A stretch of DNA of 64,000 nt, taken from assembly GCA_003249555.1 (NCBI GenBank), contig QKIQ01000085.1:1-64000 (forward strand), read 5' to 3'. The notes beneath the pieces were generated by a model. It was not told the DNA's origin, made no database searches, and was given only the letters and a program-made list of their open reading frames with translations. Shown here piece after piece: positions 25,263 to 33,694 of the stretch (the first letter of the stretch is position 1; each line of letters starts with the position of its first letter). Both the position numbers and the translations under genes were made by a program. The stretch is from Clostridia bacterium (GTDB lineage: Bacteria > Bacillota > Clostridia > Christensenellales > SZUA-584).

Positions 25263-25705
25263 AGTTGTAGCCCCTCCCAGTTCCATAATCTTTGACCACC
25301 TCGCGCGGGTATAGGCTCGTTCAGCATCTTAACTTTGGCTATCTCCCATGCATATCTGCCTGGTGTCCAATCTCCGAAGAGAAGCTCGTTATAGCTGATC
25401 ACCTTGTTTTTGATACGAAAAACGTTGTATTCATCCCTAGCCATCTTGTGGCAATCAACAAGCTCTGCCGTGGCTACGATGCACCCATAAGGCAATTCGC
25501 CAAAGCTGTAAATATCCTTGAGGTTGAGCGCGTTTGCAAAGGGATAAAGCTCCCTGTCAAAATACGTGTCGGTATCAAACGGCTTTTTGGCCGCATGGAT
25601 CGCTATCGGTCCTCTGTACGATGTCGCCCAGCTGCGGGTTTCATACTGCTTCATGCCGCACGCCCACAGGGACGCCCACGGCTGCCAGAGAGTTATTGCT
25701 TTCAT
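25259..25705 (-). CDS. ASCH-domain protein
   Basis: 148 residues starting MKAITLWQPWASLWACGMK, the hallmark LWQPWA start of phage ASCH domains, followed by ETRSWATSYRGPIAIHAAKK and a terminal WNWEG. ASCH is a PUA-like beta barrel implicated in RNA binding or nucleotide processing. Coupled with neighbours by ATGA-type overlaps. Confidence 0.8.
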   Translation of the reverse strand: MKAITLWQPWASLWACGMKQYETRSWATSYRGPIAIHAAKKPFDTDTYFDRELYPFANALNLKDIYSFGELPYGCIVATAELVDCHKMARDEYNVFRIKNKVISYNELLFGDWTPGRYAWEIAKVKMLNEPIPARGGQRLWNWEGLQL

Positions 25706-25938
25706 ACGGGCTGCTCCTTTTTCTTTATGAGTTTCCTCACAAGTTCTTTCGGATGGATCTCTTTTGCCCCATATCTTCGGGCTTTATCGCGCATCCTCTG
25801 AGTCGTCAAGGCATAATGTGAATACCAGCCTTTTTCTTGATACCATTCACGTTTCAGGCCGATTTCTTGGGCGAATGCGTGAAGCTCATCCGGTTCGCAA
25901 TCAGTGATCATGTGTCCTATGTTATCAAAGAAAATCAT
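25702..25938 (-). CDS. DUF4031 domain protein
   Basis: 78 residues with the small-domain pattern seen in DUF4031: DEIGHMITD-like DNIGHMITDCEPDELHAFA, then WYQEKGWYSHYALTTQRMRD and AKRYGAKEI-like end. Common in phages, no known activity. Overlaps both neighbours. Confidence 0.65.
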   Translation of the reverse strand: MIFFDNIGHMITDCEPDELHAFAQEIGLKREWYQEKGWYSHYALTTQRMRDKARRYGAKEIHPKELVRKLIKKKEQPV

Positions 25939-26168
25939 TCTGGTTCTATATCAGGCTCTGGCATGTTTGCGCAATCCGTTGCCATAAAGCCTATAAACTC
26001 TGTCAACTCTTCGAACGCATCTTGAAATTCGTCCGCGATGTCTTTGTATTCCGGCGACGGAACGACTTTGCCGTCACAGCCTGATTTCAGACATTTGTCG
26101 CTTATCCCTGATTCAGATTTGGCAGCTGAGAAGCTATACTTTCCACAGCTCGTGCAAATGTATCTCAT
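25935..26168 (-). CDS. Small zinc-ribbon protein
   Basis: 77 residues: MRYICTSCGKYSFSAA then KCLKSGCDGKV give two Cys pairs for zinc; the C-terminal half is an acidic helix (DEFQDAFEELTEFIGFM). Overlaps the upstream zinc protein by 4 nt. Function unknown. Confidence 0.6.
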   Translation of the reverse strand: MRYICTSCGKYSFSAAKSESGISDKCLKSGCDGKVVPSPEYKDIADEFQDAFEELTEFIGFMATDCANMPEPDIEPE

Positions 26169-26680
26169 CCCTTTTTTGCTCCTTTCGCATACCGCCTGAT
26201 TGTTTCATAACAGCCTGTCTTATTATTGAGCTGGACCGCAACAGGACTTCCACAATCAAGACACGGAATATCGAACATGCTGTCTGATATATTGGTTCCA
26301 TATCTAAATCGACGACCGCATTCACATGCTACAAAAAGAGGAATCAAAGCAGATGGTAAGTCGCTTGTTTTGCGGCATGAAGTGCAGAAATATGAACTTA
26401 TATTGGTTCTTGCGTTGAAGCTCCTTATATCTCCACAATTCGGACATTGGATGTGCATAAAACCTTTATGGGATGTCTGTTCGTGTCCTTGTATGAATGT
26501 GGCTGTCTCTTCTTTGACTGATGGCGTTGGAACCTCAACCGGTTCATGCGTCACGTTGTTTTTTTGGTTGATCTCCGCTTTTATAAGGTCTTGCACTATC
26601 ATGCGGAACTGGATTGTACACTCGGGCTCTGGCAGCTCTGCCGAAAAAGTGTTTTGTCCGGCTAATACTGTAAGTTTCAT
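26165..26680 (-). CDS. Zinc-ribbon phage protein
   Basis: 171 residues with three Cys-pair modules: HIQCPNCGDIRSFNAR, YFCTSCRKTSDLP, and VACECGRRFRY...CLDCGSPVA. This suggests two zinc ribbons. It directly follows the Myb/SANT-repeat gene (overlap 4 nt), so the two may act together, perhaps on nucleic acid. No family known to me. Confidence 0.6.
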   Translation of the reverse strand: MKLTVLAGQNTFSAELPEPECTIQFRMIVQDLIKAEINQKNNVTHEPVEVPTPSVKEETATFIQGHEQTSHKGFMHIQCPNCGDIRSFNARTNISSYFCTSCRKTSDLPSALIPLFVACECGRRFRYGTNISDSMFDIPCLDCGSPVAVQLNNKTGCYETIRRYAKGAKKG

Positions 26681-27993
26681 TGACTGTCCTCCTTGCTATA
26701 TTTCGTGTCCAATACCGTTTGTTTGCATCGATGCTGCCACTTTCTGATTCGCTTGCATCTATCACACATATCTATTTTCTTCCGGCTGATCACACTGACA
26801 CCGCAGCGGCGACAGTATTGTGGCTTAATGCGCTGGAAGCTCTTGCAGACGTCGCAGTTTTCCTCGTTAGCTGTGCAGCCTTCGATGTCATCCCAGAGCA
26901 TACACATATCTTTCTGAAAGAACTCATCCCAGCCCAGCGCATTCCGCCGCATTTTCAGTAACATCACCAGCCGTGATAGGTCTTTTTCAGTTTGCGTCCG
27001 TGTACGGGAGAGGAAGCGCCCCTGCTTCACTGTCGGCACCGGCGCGCCCGTTCCCCAGGGACCGGAGCCAATCATCGCGCGTATCTTGTCCGCGTTCTCC
27101 GTCAGGTAGGTATAGTACACCTTTCCCCGGACGGCTTTTTCGGACCGCCCGAGCACCATGCCGATGACTGTATAGCTGTCGCCAGCTCTAATGCCGTCCG
27201 CGACAGCTTGGAAATCCGCGTCAGTCCACTCGTTTCGGTTGTCAGCTTTGACCGGGCGCTCTTTCAGCCCCAGATCGGTGCAGCGCCGTTGGATGGCGCC
27301 GGCCGATCGGCGGAGCATCGCGGACAGCTCTGCATACCCGTACTTGTACTGTTTGAGCAGATGCTTAAGACGGTTGTCCTCGGCTGGCGTCCACGGGTCT
27401 TTGCGCTGAAGCGCGAACGCCTCAAAATCCTTGCGGCGCTGCGCCGGTACCCAGTCAGGCTCAATCCCTAGCACAAACGGCTCCATCTTTGAAAAGTCCA
27501 GAAACGCGCGGTTCTTCTCAGCCCATTTCCAGAACTCCTCGATGTACACCACCCTGAACGAACAGGCATTGACGCGCTTCCGGTGGACAGGCAAGCCGCG
27601 GTTTTTTACCCAGCTCTCTATCTTGTACGAGTAGCTTTTTGCGCTCCCCGTCACGGCGGCAAGCAGCTGGTTGAGGGTGACATACTCTCCATTTTCGAGG
27701 AACGCGCCCAGTCCCAAAGTATCTTTTCGCTGTATCACGCCTTGCCGTGACCGGCCGAGGCTCTGTGCTATCGTGCCGATCGACTTCTTTCCCCAGTTTT
27801 CCTCAAGATAGTCGTCCTCGGCCTTCGTCCAGTTACGCCCCATCTTGACGCCGAGCTTATCTAGCCTGGCAAATACCGCGCACCGGCTCCGCCCCATCTG
27901 CCGCGCGATTTCAGCGGCCGAAAGTTTCTTCCCGACCAACTCGCACAGCAGAGTTTCTTCTTCGGGTGTCCAGCGCCTGTATTCCGTCTTCAT
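26677..27993 (-). CDS. Multi-repeat Myb/SANT-like DNA-binding protein with C-terminal zinc fingers
   Basis: 438 residues. Four related HTH units start RWTPEEETLLCEL (about residue 7), NWTKAEDDYLEEN (54), PWTPAEDNRLKHL (205) and EWTDADFQAVADG (255). Each has a W at the start and a GRSR/RRSA/GRSE recognition-helix motif. Between units 2 and 3 lies another HTH-like stretch (LNQLLAAVTG...PVHRKR). The C-terminus has Cys pairs (CTANEENCDVC, YCRRCGVSV, CDRCKRIRKW). The gene is visibly GC-richer than its neighbours. Role unknown; DNA binding is likely. Confidence 0.65.
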   Translation of the reverse strand: MKTEYRRWTPEEETLLCELVGKKLSAAEIARQMGRSRCAVFARLDKLGVKMGRNWTKAEDDYLEENWGKKSIGTIAQSLGRSRQGVIQRKDTLGLGAFLENGEYVTLNQLLAAVTGSAKSYSYKIESWVKNRGLPVHRKRVNACSFRVVYIEEFWKWAEKNRAFLDFSKMEPFVLGIEPDWVPAQRRKDFEAFALQRKDPWTPAEDNRLKHLLKQYKYGYAELSAMLRRSAGAIQRRCTDLGLKERPVKADNRNEWTDADFQAVADGIRAGDSYTVIGMVLGRSEKAVRGKVYYTYLTENADKIRAMIGSGPWGTGAPVPTVKQGRFLSRTRTQTEKDLSRLVMLLKMRRNALGWDEFFQKDMCMLWDDIEGCTANEENCDVCKSFQRIKPQYCRRCGVSVISRKKIDMCDRCKRIRKWQHRCKQTVLDTKYSKEDSQ

Positions 27994-29342
27994 TGTCCGT
28001 CGTCCGGATCTACGGCTTCAGGCTCCGGCTGCTCTGCCTTTTTCTCCGGCTGGTCGAACAACTCATGCGTTCCGTCCTGAAGCGCTTTTTCCTCGTCAGA
28101 CATTTCATAGCCGAGCGCAGTTAACGTGTCATAGAGCACATCAAGGCTATTGTTTTTTTCATGCTCTATCATGTGCTGCCAGCTTTGTGCGTGGAAATAA
28201 TCGTTGCTCGGCTTATCGTCAAAGCAAGCATAGGCAACAAGAAGCAAGGTTTTTTCCGGCTGTTCATAATACCTTCCAAAAATCAACTTGCGCTTGGCGT
28301 CCTGCACTTCGCTGTTATAATCCTCGCCTGCTGGCTTCTCGATATCGAGCAACTTTAATATATTGTTGAGGTCCGCGTGGCTATATTGAGTCAGCCTCCG
28401 GAAGGCAAGTGTGTAAATATGGGCAGAATGCTTCTTTGCCGCGCCAAACTCCTTTACAAAAGCGTACCTCAGTTCAAATGCTCGCTTCGACAGTTTTTTA
28501 AGCTCTGCCTCGCGCTTGCTGAATATTTTCTCAGCTTCTGTCTTTTCTTTTTTCTCCGGAACATCGGCGGTTTTGTAGAGAGAGATAGCGTAGTCGTTTA
28601 ATGTGTAGAAATACTCCGTCTTGCCCGCGTCCTTCGGCTTTTTAAAATCTTCGCGCTTAAAGGCATGGAAATAGCGAACATTAGATGTGCCCTTAGGTTG
28701 ATCTTTGACTTTTTTTGCCCAATCACCAAGCCACTCCAACATCTCTTTTTTTCTCACGCTCTTCGCTTCTTCCTCGATGCACTGTTCCATTTGCCATTTA
28801 AAATTGTGCGTGCCGATCGCTTCAAGGGCTTTGTGTTTTAACTTGATGTCCTTTATCTGCTCCAGCGCAATATAATCTTGTATTGTGCCACCACGAGAAG
28901 AGGCTGCTTCAAGCTTATCCCGTTTTAGGTCCATGAGCCGTATTCTGTGGCGGATGGTAGTTTCACTGAATCCCGTTTGCTTTGATATTCCCGTAATGGT
29001 ATCGCCCAGGTTGAGCATCATCTGAAAGCCATCGGCCTGCTCCATCACAGTTAGGTCTGCGCGCTGCATGTTTTCAACCAGCATTGTTGCAACCTGCTCG
29101 TGTTTGTCCATGCCAGATATAACGCATGGCAGCTCTTCAACCCCCGCCATCACTGAGGCCGCGTGGCGACGATGCCCGATCACGATACGGTACGTTTCCT
29201 CAAATTCATCGGGTACGACCGTCAGATTTTGCATGACACCCTGTCTCTTTATGCTGTCTGCCAGCTCTGTCAAGTCGCCGAGGTCTTTTCTCGGGTTGTC
29301 CGGATGCGGAAAAAGCAGTCCGGTTTTTATCATCGTTATCAT
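27990..29342 (-). CDS. ParB/Srx-domain protein
   Basis: Start set at ATG 29342, with AAAGGAGC upstream. 450 residues. The N-terminal 190 residues are ParB-like: HPDNPRKDLGDLTELADSI, then IVIGHRRHAASVMAG (GHRR box) and an HTH (TGISKQTGFSETTIRHRIR). The long C-terminal part is helical and charged, ending DPDDGQ. Phage ParB-like proteins may act in regulation or nucleotide/DNA chemistry rather than partition; no parA is present. It overlaps the Myb-repeat gene by 4 nt. Confidence 0.8.
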   Translation of the reverse strand: MITMIKTGLLFPHPDNPRKDLGDLTELADSIKRQGVMQNLTVVPDEFEETYRIVIGHRRHAASVMAGVEELPCVISGMDKHEQVATMLVENMQRADLTVMEQADGFQMMLNLGDTITGISKQTGFSETTIRHRIRLMDLKRDKLEAASSRGGTIQDYIALEQIKDIKLKHKALEAIGTHNFKWQMEQCIEEEAKSVRKKEMLEWLGDWAKKVKDQPKGTSNVRYFHAFKREDFKKPKDAGKTEYFYTLNDYAISLYKTADVPEKKEKTEAEKIFSKREAELKKLSKRAFELRYAFVKEFGAAKKHSAHIYTLAFRRLTQYSHADLNNILKLLDIEKPAGEDYNSEVQDAKRKLIFGRYYEQPEKTLLLVAYACFDDKPSNDYFHAQSWQHMIEHEKNNSLDVLYDTLTALGYEMSDEEKALQDGTHELFDQPEKKAEQPEPEAVDPDDGQ

Positions 29343-29372
29343 TTTTGCTCCTTTCAAATTGCGGGCTGCTGC

Positions 29373-30218
29373 TCAGAAAAACGCGAGCTGCCCTTTTTTT
29401 GTAACTCTATATTCCGTTTCCGGCTCTGCCAGCATCTCGGTGATCTCCGGTGCTTTGGCCGCAGCGCTGAATATCATGTCCATCTGCGACCATACCCGGC
29501 GCCAGTGCCATATCTCCGTGAAGTAGAACGGGGTGAACCATACATTGCTGTCATTCTGACGGGGTATCAACCCGCGCCCGTCGTAGCTGATGGACGGACT
29601 GGTGATCGTATTGTCGATAACCACGTAGCCAGGGCAGCCCATAAGCGAGAGTTGAATGTAGCACATGCAGCCTACGATCATGTCGATATCCTGAGCTACG
29701 AATAGCACGGAGTTGTGGTAGTTGACGTTCTGCCTTCTGCATTCGTTGGCGAAGGCTACAAGCAGCGCGCCAGCTCCGCAGCACGGATCGCTGGCGGATA
29801 TCCAGCCCTTTTCATCGATGTGGGCCTGTAGGTCGGTGCTGTTGATCTGTGCCATCATCCGGCATACGCTGTACGGTGTGAAGAATTGACCCTTGTAGTC
29901 GTTACTTAGCTCCAGCGCCATGAACATCTCGCCGAGGAAATCCTGATCTAGGTTCTCTTCCATGCCCATCACCGTTTCGGCAAACATGTTGCCGAATTCC
30001 ACGTATTCCTCGTCGCTGTATTTCTTGCGCATGCCGTGGTATATCTGGGTTCGGTGTTCCGCGTTTGCATGATCAACGACGTTGGATATCTCGATCGCCG
30101 CCATCGTCACGAAGTCACTCCACACGTTCCAGCGGGAATGCCGGTAGCACAGCCGGTCAAAGCTCTTTGCGATATTCTTTTGATGGCCACCTCTGACCAG
30201 CTGTGCGCTGCTACTCAT
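29373..30218 (-). CDS. N-6 DNA methylase-like protein, catalytic motif not visible
   Basis: 281 residues. The type I-like methylase N-terminus and SAM motif are clear: YKGQFFTPYSVCRMMAQ and SDPCCGAGALLVAFANE, followed by LFVAQDIDMIVGCMCYIQLS. Where an NPPF/NPPY tetrapeptide is expected the protein reads IDNTITSPSISY, so a classic adenine-methylation motif is not seen. It may be a divergent active form or a SAM-binding relic. Overlaps the next gene upstream by 4 nt. Confidence 0.7.
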   Translation of the reverse strand: MSSSAQLVRGGHQKNIAKSFDRLCYRHSRWNVWSDFVTMAAIEISNVVDHANAEHRTQIYHGMRKKYSDEEYVEFGNMFAETVMGMEENLDQDFLGEMFMALELSNDYKGQFFTPYSVCRMMAQINSTDLQAHIDEKGWISASDPCCGAGALLVAFANECRRQNVNYHNSVLFVAQDIDMIVGCMCYIQLSLMGCPGYVVIDNTITSPSISYDGRGLIPRQNDSNVWFTPFYFTEIWHWRRVWSQMDMIFSAAAKAPEITEMLAEPETEYRVTKKGQLAFF

Positions 30219-30784
30219 GACTCGGACTCAATGTCCCCGTCATCCTCAATGCGCTCATATCCATAACCGTCATCAGCTTCCTCGTCATCATCGGCCAAGT
30301 CGTTTATATCCGGCGCTTCTTCGGTCTCAAGCGATTCCATGCCGTCAACGTTTTCACCGCGCATGTCACCTGCTTCATCACTGGCCTTGTCGATATCCTC
30401 GACTGTCGGGAGGTTTTGCGTTGTTATCGGACCGACGGAAAGCTTGTCAATCACCTCGCGCTGGAAGTACTGCAACCACAGGTAATGCATGTTTTTGAAT
30501 AGCCGTTTAATCTTGTTGAAGAGGACATCGCTGATTGAGAATGTCTCGGACATCTGGTATTCCAACTCACCGTCCTCGAATGTGAATACGATCTTTGCTT
30601 CGGGGCTTCTGTACCCGACTTCGTCCGCCTGTTCCAGCATGCTCATCTGTTCGCCCACGCCATTAGTGGGACAGATTGTGAGCGATATGGGGTATTTGTC
30701 TTGCCTGAATCGGAAAACGAGGTTGTTTTCGTCGCAGATACCCTGCAGCTTCTTTTTGTACGCATCGAACTTGAAATTTTCCAT
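30215..30784 (-). CDS. Acidic hypothetical phage protein
   Basis: Start set at ATG 30784 (GAGAGGAGAAATATC upstream). 189 residues; N-terminal 110 residues are mixed alpha/beta (MENFKFDAYKKKLQGICDEN, YPISLTICPTNGV), then a very acidic tail (DDDEEADDGYG). It lies between RusA and the methylase-like gene. Acidic tail may mimic DNA or bind basic proteins; speculative. Confidence 0.55.
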   Translation of the reverse strand: MENFKFDAYKKKLQGICDENNLVFRFRQDKYPISLTICPTNGVGEQMSMLEQADEVGYRSPEAKIVFTFEDGELEYQMSETFSISDVLFNKIKRLFKNMHYLWLQYFQREVIDKLSVGPITTQNLPTVEDIDKASDEAGDMRGENVDGMESLETEEAPDINDLADDDEEADDGYGYERIEDDGDIESES

Positions 30785-30797
30785 GATATTTCTCCTC

Positions 30798-31283
30798 TCA
30801 TTTATTTGCGGTGAGGATTGTGACCTCGATCCGCGGTTGTCGTGAATAAAACTTTCTGACCTGTGCGTCAACTACTTGCGCATCATCCTTGTACGCAACT
30901 TTGTTTAAGCTGTCAGCCACCACTTTTGCGATGTTGTCCCAGTCTGGCTTTTTTGTTGGTCGAATCTCGCCGGTTTCTTTTTTTCTTTGCATTACCTTTG
31001 AGTCGCTTTTTGGAATCGTGTAGTATGCCATGACACGCATATCGAGCATCGCGTTATCTTGAAACTTGAATATTCCTATCTGCCGTCGATATTCGGATTT
31101 AATGAGGTTCTCGTACTGCACGGTTTTATCCGGTGTATATTCGCTGATTATGGCGCGTCCTGTTTTTGGGTCTACGACAGGCTGTCTTGTTTTCTTGTTG
31201 AACAGGGCCACCGCTCGCGCTCTCTCCTTACCCTGGGGTTCACCCAACACTGTGAATTTAACTTTCACCCTCTCAACCTCCAT
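30798..31283 (-). CDS. rusA: RusA-type Holliday junction resolvase
   Basis: 161 residues with the RusA pattern: VLGEPQGKERARAV at the start, KPDWDNIAKVVADSLN with the catalytic Asp pair region, AYKDDAQVVDAQVRKFY. It cuts four-way junctions during phage recombination or before packaging. Placement near replication genes fits. Confidence 0.85.
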   Translation of the reverse strand: MEVERVKVKFTVLGEPQGKERARAVALFNKKTRQPVVDPKTGRAIISEYTPDKTVQYENLIKSEYRRQIGIFKFQDNAMLDMRVMAYYTIPKSDSKVMQRKKETGEIRPTKKPDWDNIAKVVADSLNKVAYKDDAQVVDAQVRKFYSRQPRIEVTILTANK

Positions 31284-31420
31284 ATCAGCCTTTTAAGCCA
31301 CCCGTGGCGGTGCTTCCAGTTATCTTCCGGCCCCATGTTTATCCACTTACACCAGCAGCATGGAGTGTCCATCATGTGCCGCGGGTTATGCTTGCATGTG
31401 GTGCAGTCTTTTTCTTGCAT
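31265..31420 (-). CDS. Small Cys-rich phage protein
   Basis: 51 residues from ATG 31420, starting MQEKDCTTCKHNPRH and having PCCWCKW; a CxxC pair twice suggests a zinc site. Basic C-terminus. Overlaps SleB-like upstream stop and RusA downstream start. Function unknown. Confidence 0.6.
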   Translation of the reverse strand: MQEKDCTTCKHNPRHMMDTPCCWCKWINMGPEDNWKHRHGWLKRLIWRLRG

Positions 31421-31980
31421 CACTTCACCTCTTCGTATGGATCCGGCAAAGTGAACTTCCAGTAGCGCCTTGAACCTTTTTTACGGAACCAGTTGTGACC
31501 ACCATGGCCAGCAAAAAATATGTATTCCACTGGAAGTACTCGCCCCACATCCTCAACACCTTGCTTTTCAAATAGCCACCGCGTCACAACATCTTTGGCA
31601 ATTTCACGAAGCTCTTCGAACAGCTCTTTATTTTTCTCACCGTATATTTTAGGATTGTCGCTATAAGCAAACTGTGACCTCTGTTTTATAACAGCACTGA
31701 TTGTGTCGGGGTATTTTTCGTGATCGACTCGGTTGAGGACTGTCCAGACAACGGATGCTCTTTCAGCCGTTTTCTTTACGCCTCTGCACTCATTCCACAT
31801 CAATTTCGCAAGCATATCGATCTCTGTCTCATACTCGCCGAGCTGATCAGTCACTGTGGTTACGTCATCAATGGTGACGGATATCGTATGAGTGTCTTCC
31901 GGATCCGCCGCTTGTCCAATATTTACGTACATACAAAGCGTGCATACTATCACAACAAAAGATATAAGTATTTTCTTCAT
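31420..31980 (-). CDS. Secreted SleB/CwlJ-type cell-wall hydrolase
   Basis: Start set at ATG 31980 (TTGGAGGTAACC upstream). 186 residues with a signal peptide (MKKILISFVVIVCTLCMYV, then GQAA). The hydrolase_2 domain has LAKLMWNECRGVKKTAERAS with the likely catalytic Glu, VVWTVLNRVDHEKYP and RSQFAYSD. The family cuts peptidoglycan (spore cortex) as lytic transglycosylases or amidases. It lies inside the replication genes, not with lysis genes, so an entry, exclusion or germination-linked role is possible. Confidence 0.75.
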   Translation of the reverse strand: MKKILISFVVIVCTLCMYVNIGQAADPEDTHTISVTIDDVTTVTDQLGEYETEIDMLAKLMWNECRGVKKTAERASVVWTVLNRVDHEKYPDTISAVIKQRSQFAYSDNPKIYGEKNKELFEELREIAKDVVTRWLFEKQGVEDVGRVLPVEYIFFAGHGGHNWFRKKGSRRYWKFTLPDPYEEVK

Positions 31981-31996
31981 GGTTACCTCCAAAATC

Positions 31997-32806
31997 TTAT
32001 TTGTCTTTCAGTCGGTAATTGCGCCCCTCTCGGCGCGAAATATCCAGCGCATAATCGCCACACATTTGCTTTATCCGGCTTCCCATCGCTTCATCCAGCG
32101 ATATTATCTCGTCTATGTTCCTCTCAGACGTGATGATCGTTATACCGCCGCGTACATAGCGTTTGTTGATAATTCTGAATGAGTGGTCTATATCCGCTGC
32201 TGTCGGTGGTTTGACCCTGCCGGAAACCTGGTCTAATACAGGCTTCATGAAATCGTCGATGTACAGCACCGCGCACTCCCCGCAATCATTCAGCAGTTTG
32301 TAATATTCCTCATCATCGTTGACGTTGGCTTTCATCTCCGTCATTAGCAGACCATGTATCGCATACCGTGTAGATTCACCGCGGTTGAGATAGTGGGCAC
32401 TTACCGCCGTTCCAAGATGAGTCTTTCCGCAGCCTGGTTGACCGGAGAGATACATGAAACGCGCCTTGTTTTGCTGTATAAATCTCTGGCACATATCAAG
32501 CATTGATTTTTGCCACGGCTCAATGGCATTGAAGTTATCAAAGCTGTTTATTTGCAAAAACTCCTCGACCTCTTCAGCGCTCTTTCCAAATCCCGAGTTT
32601 TCAAGCCGTAATAGCGAGCGGTATCTTTCCGCCGCGCGATCTGTTTCCATCATGGCAATTTCAGCGCTTTTTTTTAATCGCTGTTCCCACGCTTCTTTTC
32701 CATGTTCAGCGATAAATAATTTTCTGCGTTCTCGAGCTTCGCGCAGACCGTCAGCAAAAGCGCCGCCGATGCCTATAAACTCCGATATGTGATCAATATC
32801 GTCCAT
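31997..32806 (-). CDS. DnaC/IstB-like helicase loader ATPase
   Basis: Start set at ATG 32806, with AGGAGGTATGAC upstream. 269 residues. Walker A FMYLSGQPGCGKTHLGTA, Walker B CAVLYIDDFMKP, sensor ITIITSERN. The N-terminus is helical (REARERRKLFIAEHGKEAWE). It follows the DnaD-like initiator gene, the usual initiator-loader pair. Confidence 0.85.
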   Translation of the reverse strand: MDDIDHISEFIGIGGAFADGLREARERRKLFIAEHGKEAWEQRLKKSAEIAMMETDRAAERYRSLLRLENSGFGKSAEEVEEFLQINSFDNFNAIEPWQKSMLDMCQRFIQQNKARFMYLSGQPGCGKTHLGTAVSAHYLNRGESTRYAIHGLLMTEMKANVNDDEEYYKLLNDCGECAVLYIDDFMKPVLDQVSGRVKPPTAADIDHSFRIINKRYVRGGITIITSERNIDEIISLDEAMGSRIKQMCGDYALDISRREGRNYRLKDK

Positions 32807-32807
32807 G

Positions 32808-33599
32808 TCATACCTCCTGTGTGTATCGCGGTTTATCTGGCGGTTTGTTTGGTTGCGGAGATGCGCGAGCATTGTCTTTTATCTCAAAAACGCCAAGCCA
32901 CCCACGCTCGATACTCTGATTTAGTATGGCGATTTTATCCTCATCCGTTTGTGCCAGTCTGTTTAGTTTTGCAATCATGAGTTCAACCGCTTTTGGTGTC
33001 ATTGTCCTTTTAAGTGCTTTGCGGTGTGCTTTAAAATCAGCTATCGCTTTTTCAAGTGGCGAAGCAGCATGCGCTTGCGCGTGGTCTTGGTCTTGGTCTT
33101 GGTCTTGGTCTTGGTTATGGTTTGGTATTGGTAGTGATACCGTTTCGATACCGTCTCGATACCGTCTCGATACCGTCTCGATACCGTTGAGTGGCTCTGG
33201 AAATTCATCTATGTATTTTTCACAATAAGTGTATAAATCTTCGTAAAATAATTCGTATAAATGACTTTCGACAAAGCCGGATATTTCATTAAAACTTCCT
33301 CGTGCGTGATTCATATTGTTGTATGGATTAAATTTTAAAAACTGCTTTATAAAAACAATGTCGCCGTCACATGCGATCAGTTCCGCATCCTCAAGTACTT
33401 TCATTGCTGATTTATATTTAACTTCTGTCCAATCAAGATCAGTTAATGCATATCCTATCGGTAATATAAAAATGCCAGCGCTATTTCCATGAGGGCATGA
33501 TAGCAAATACATATAGGCTAGCTTAGCAGTATCATCCACTGATTTTAGCTTTTTGCTGCCCCATATTGTTGACTGAACTTTTGAATATCTGCTTGCCAT
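32808..33599 (-). CDS. Replication initiator (DnaD/replisome organiser-like)
   Basis: 263 residues. The first 110 residues are a winged-helix DNA-binding domain (MASRYSKVQSTIWGSKKLKS, AKLAYMYLLSCPHGNSAGIF, LDWTEVKYKSAMKVLEDAEL). A low-complexity linker (Asn-His-Asn then Gln-Asp repeats) is encoded by tandem repeats, then comes a helical C-terminal domain that probably contacts the loader. 11-bp iterons inside the gene suggest that it carries its own origin. Confidence 0.8.
   Translation of the reverse strand: MASRYSKVQSTIWGSKKLKSVDDTAKLAYMYLLSCPHGNSAGIFILPIGYALTDLDWTEVKYKSAMKVLEDAELIACDGDIVFIKQFLKFNPYNNMNHARGSFNEISGFVESHLYELFYEDLYTYCEKYIDEFPEPLNGIETVSRRYRDGIETVSLPIPNHNQDQDQDQDQDHAQAHAASPLEKAIADFKAHRKALKRTMTPKAVELMIAKLNRLAQTDEDKIAILNQSIERGWLGVFEIKDNARASPQPNKPPDKPRYTQEV
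33082..33116. repeat. 6-bp tandem repeat in initiator linker
   Basis: GGTCTT repeated about five times on the + strand, encoding alternating Gln and Asp on the - strand. It may simply encode a flexible linker, but its place next to the iterons and its base bias could help melting. Confidence 0.7.
33136..33190. repeat. Iterons, probable phage replication origin
   Basis: Five copies of GATACCGTYTC at 33136, 33147, 33158, 33169 and 33180 (last one diverges), period exactly 11 bp. Direct repeats inside the gene for the initiator are the usual arrangement of phage and plasmid origins. One helical turn per repeat would put binding sites on one face of the DNA. Confidence 0.65.
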
Positions 33600-33694
33600 A
33601 ATGAACCTCTCAAAATAATCTATCTAAAATATAATTTAAGCGTCATGTTGTTAGGATTATGGGGCCAGCCTGTGCCGACCCCAATTCGTCATGA

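Noticed and set aside
33082-33190. Possible CRISPR-like array
   Set aside because: Repeats are 6 and 11 bp without unique spacers and lie inside a coding frame.
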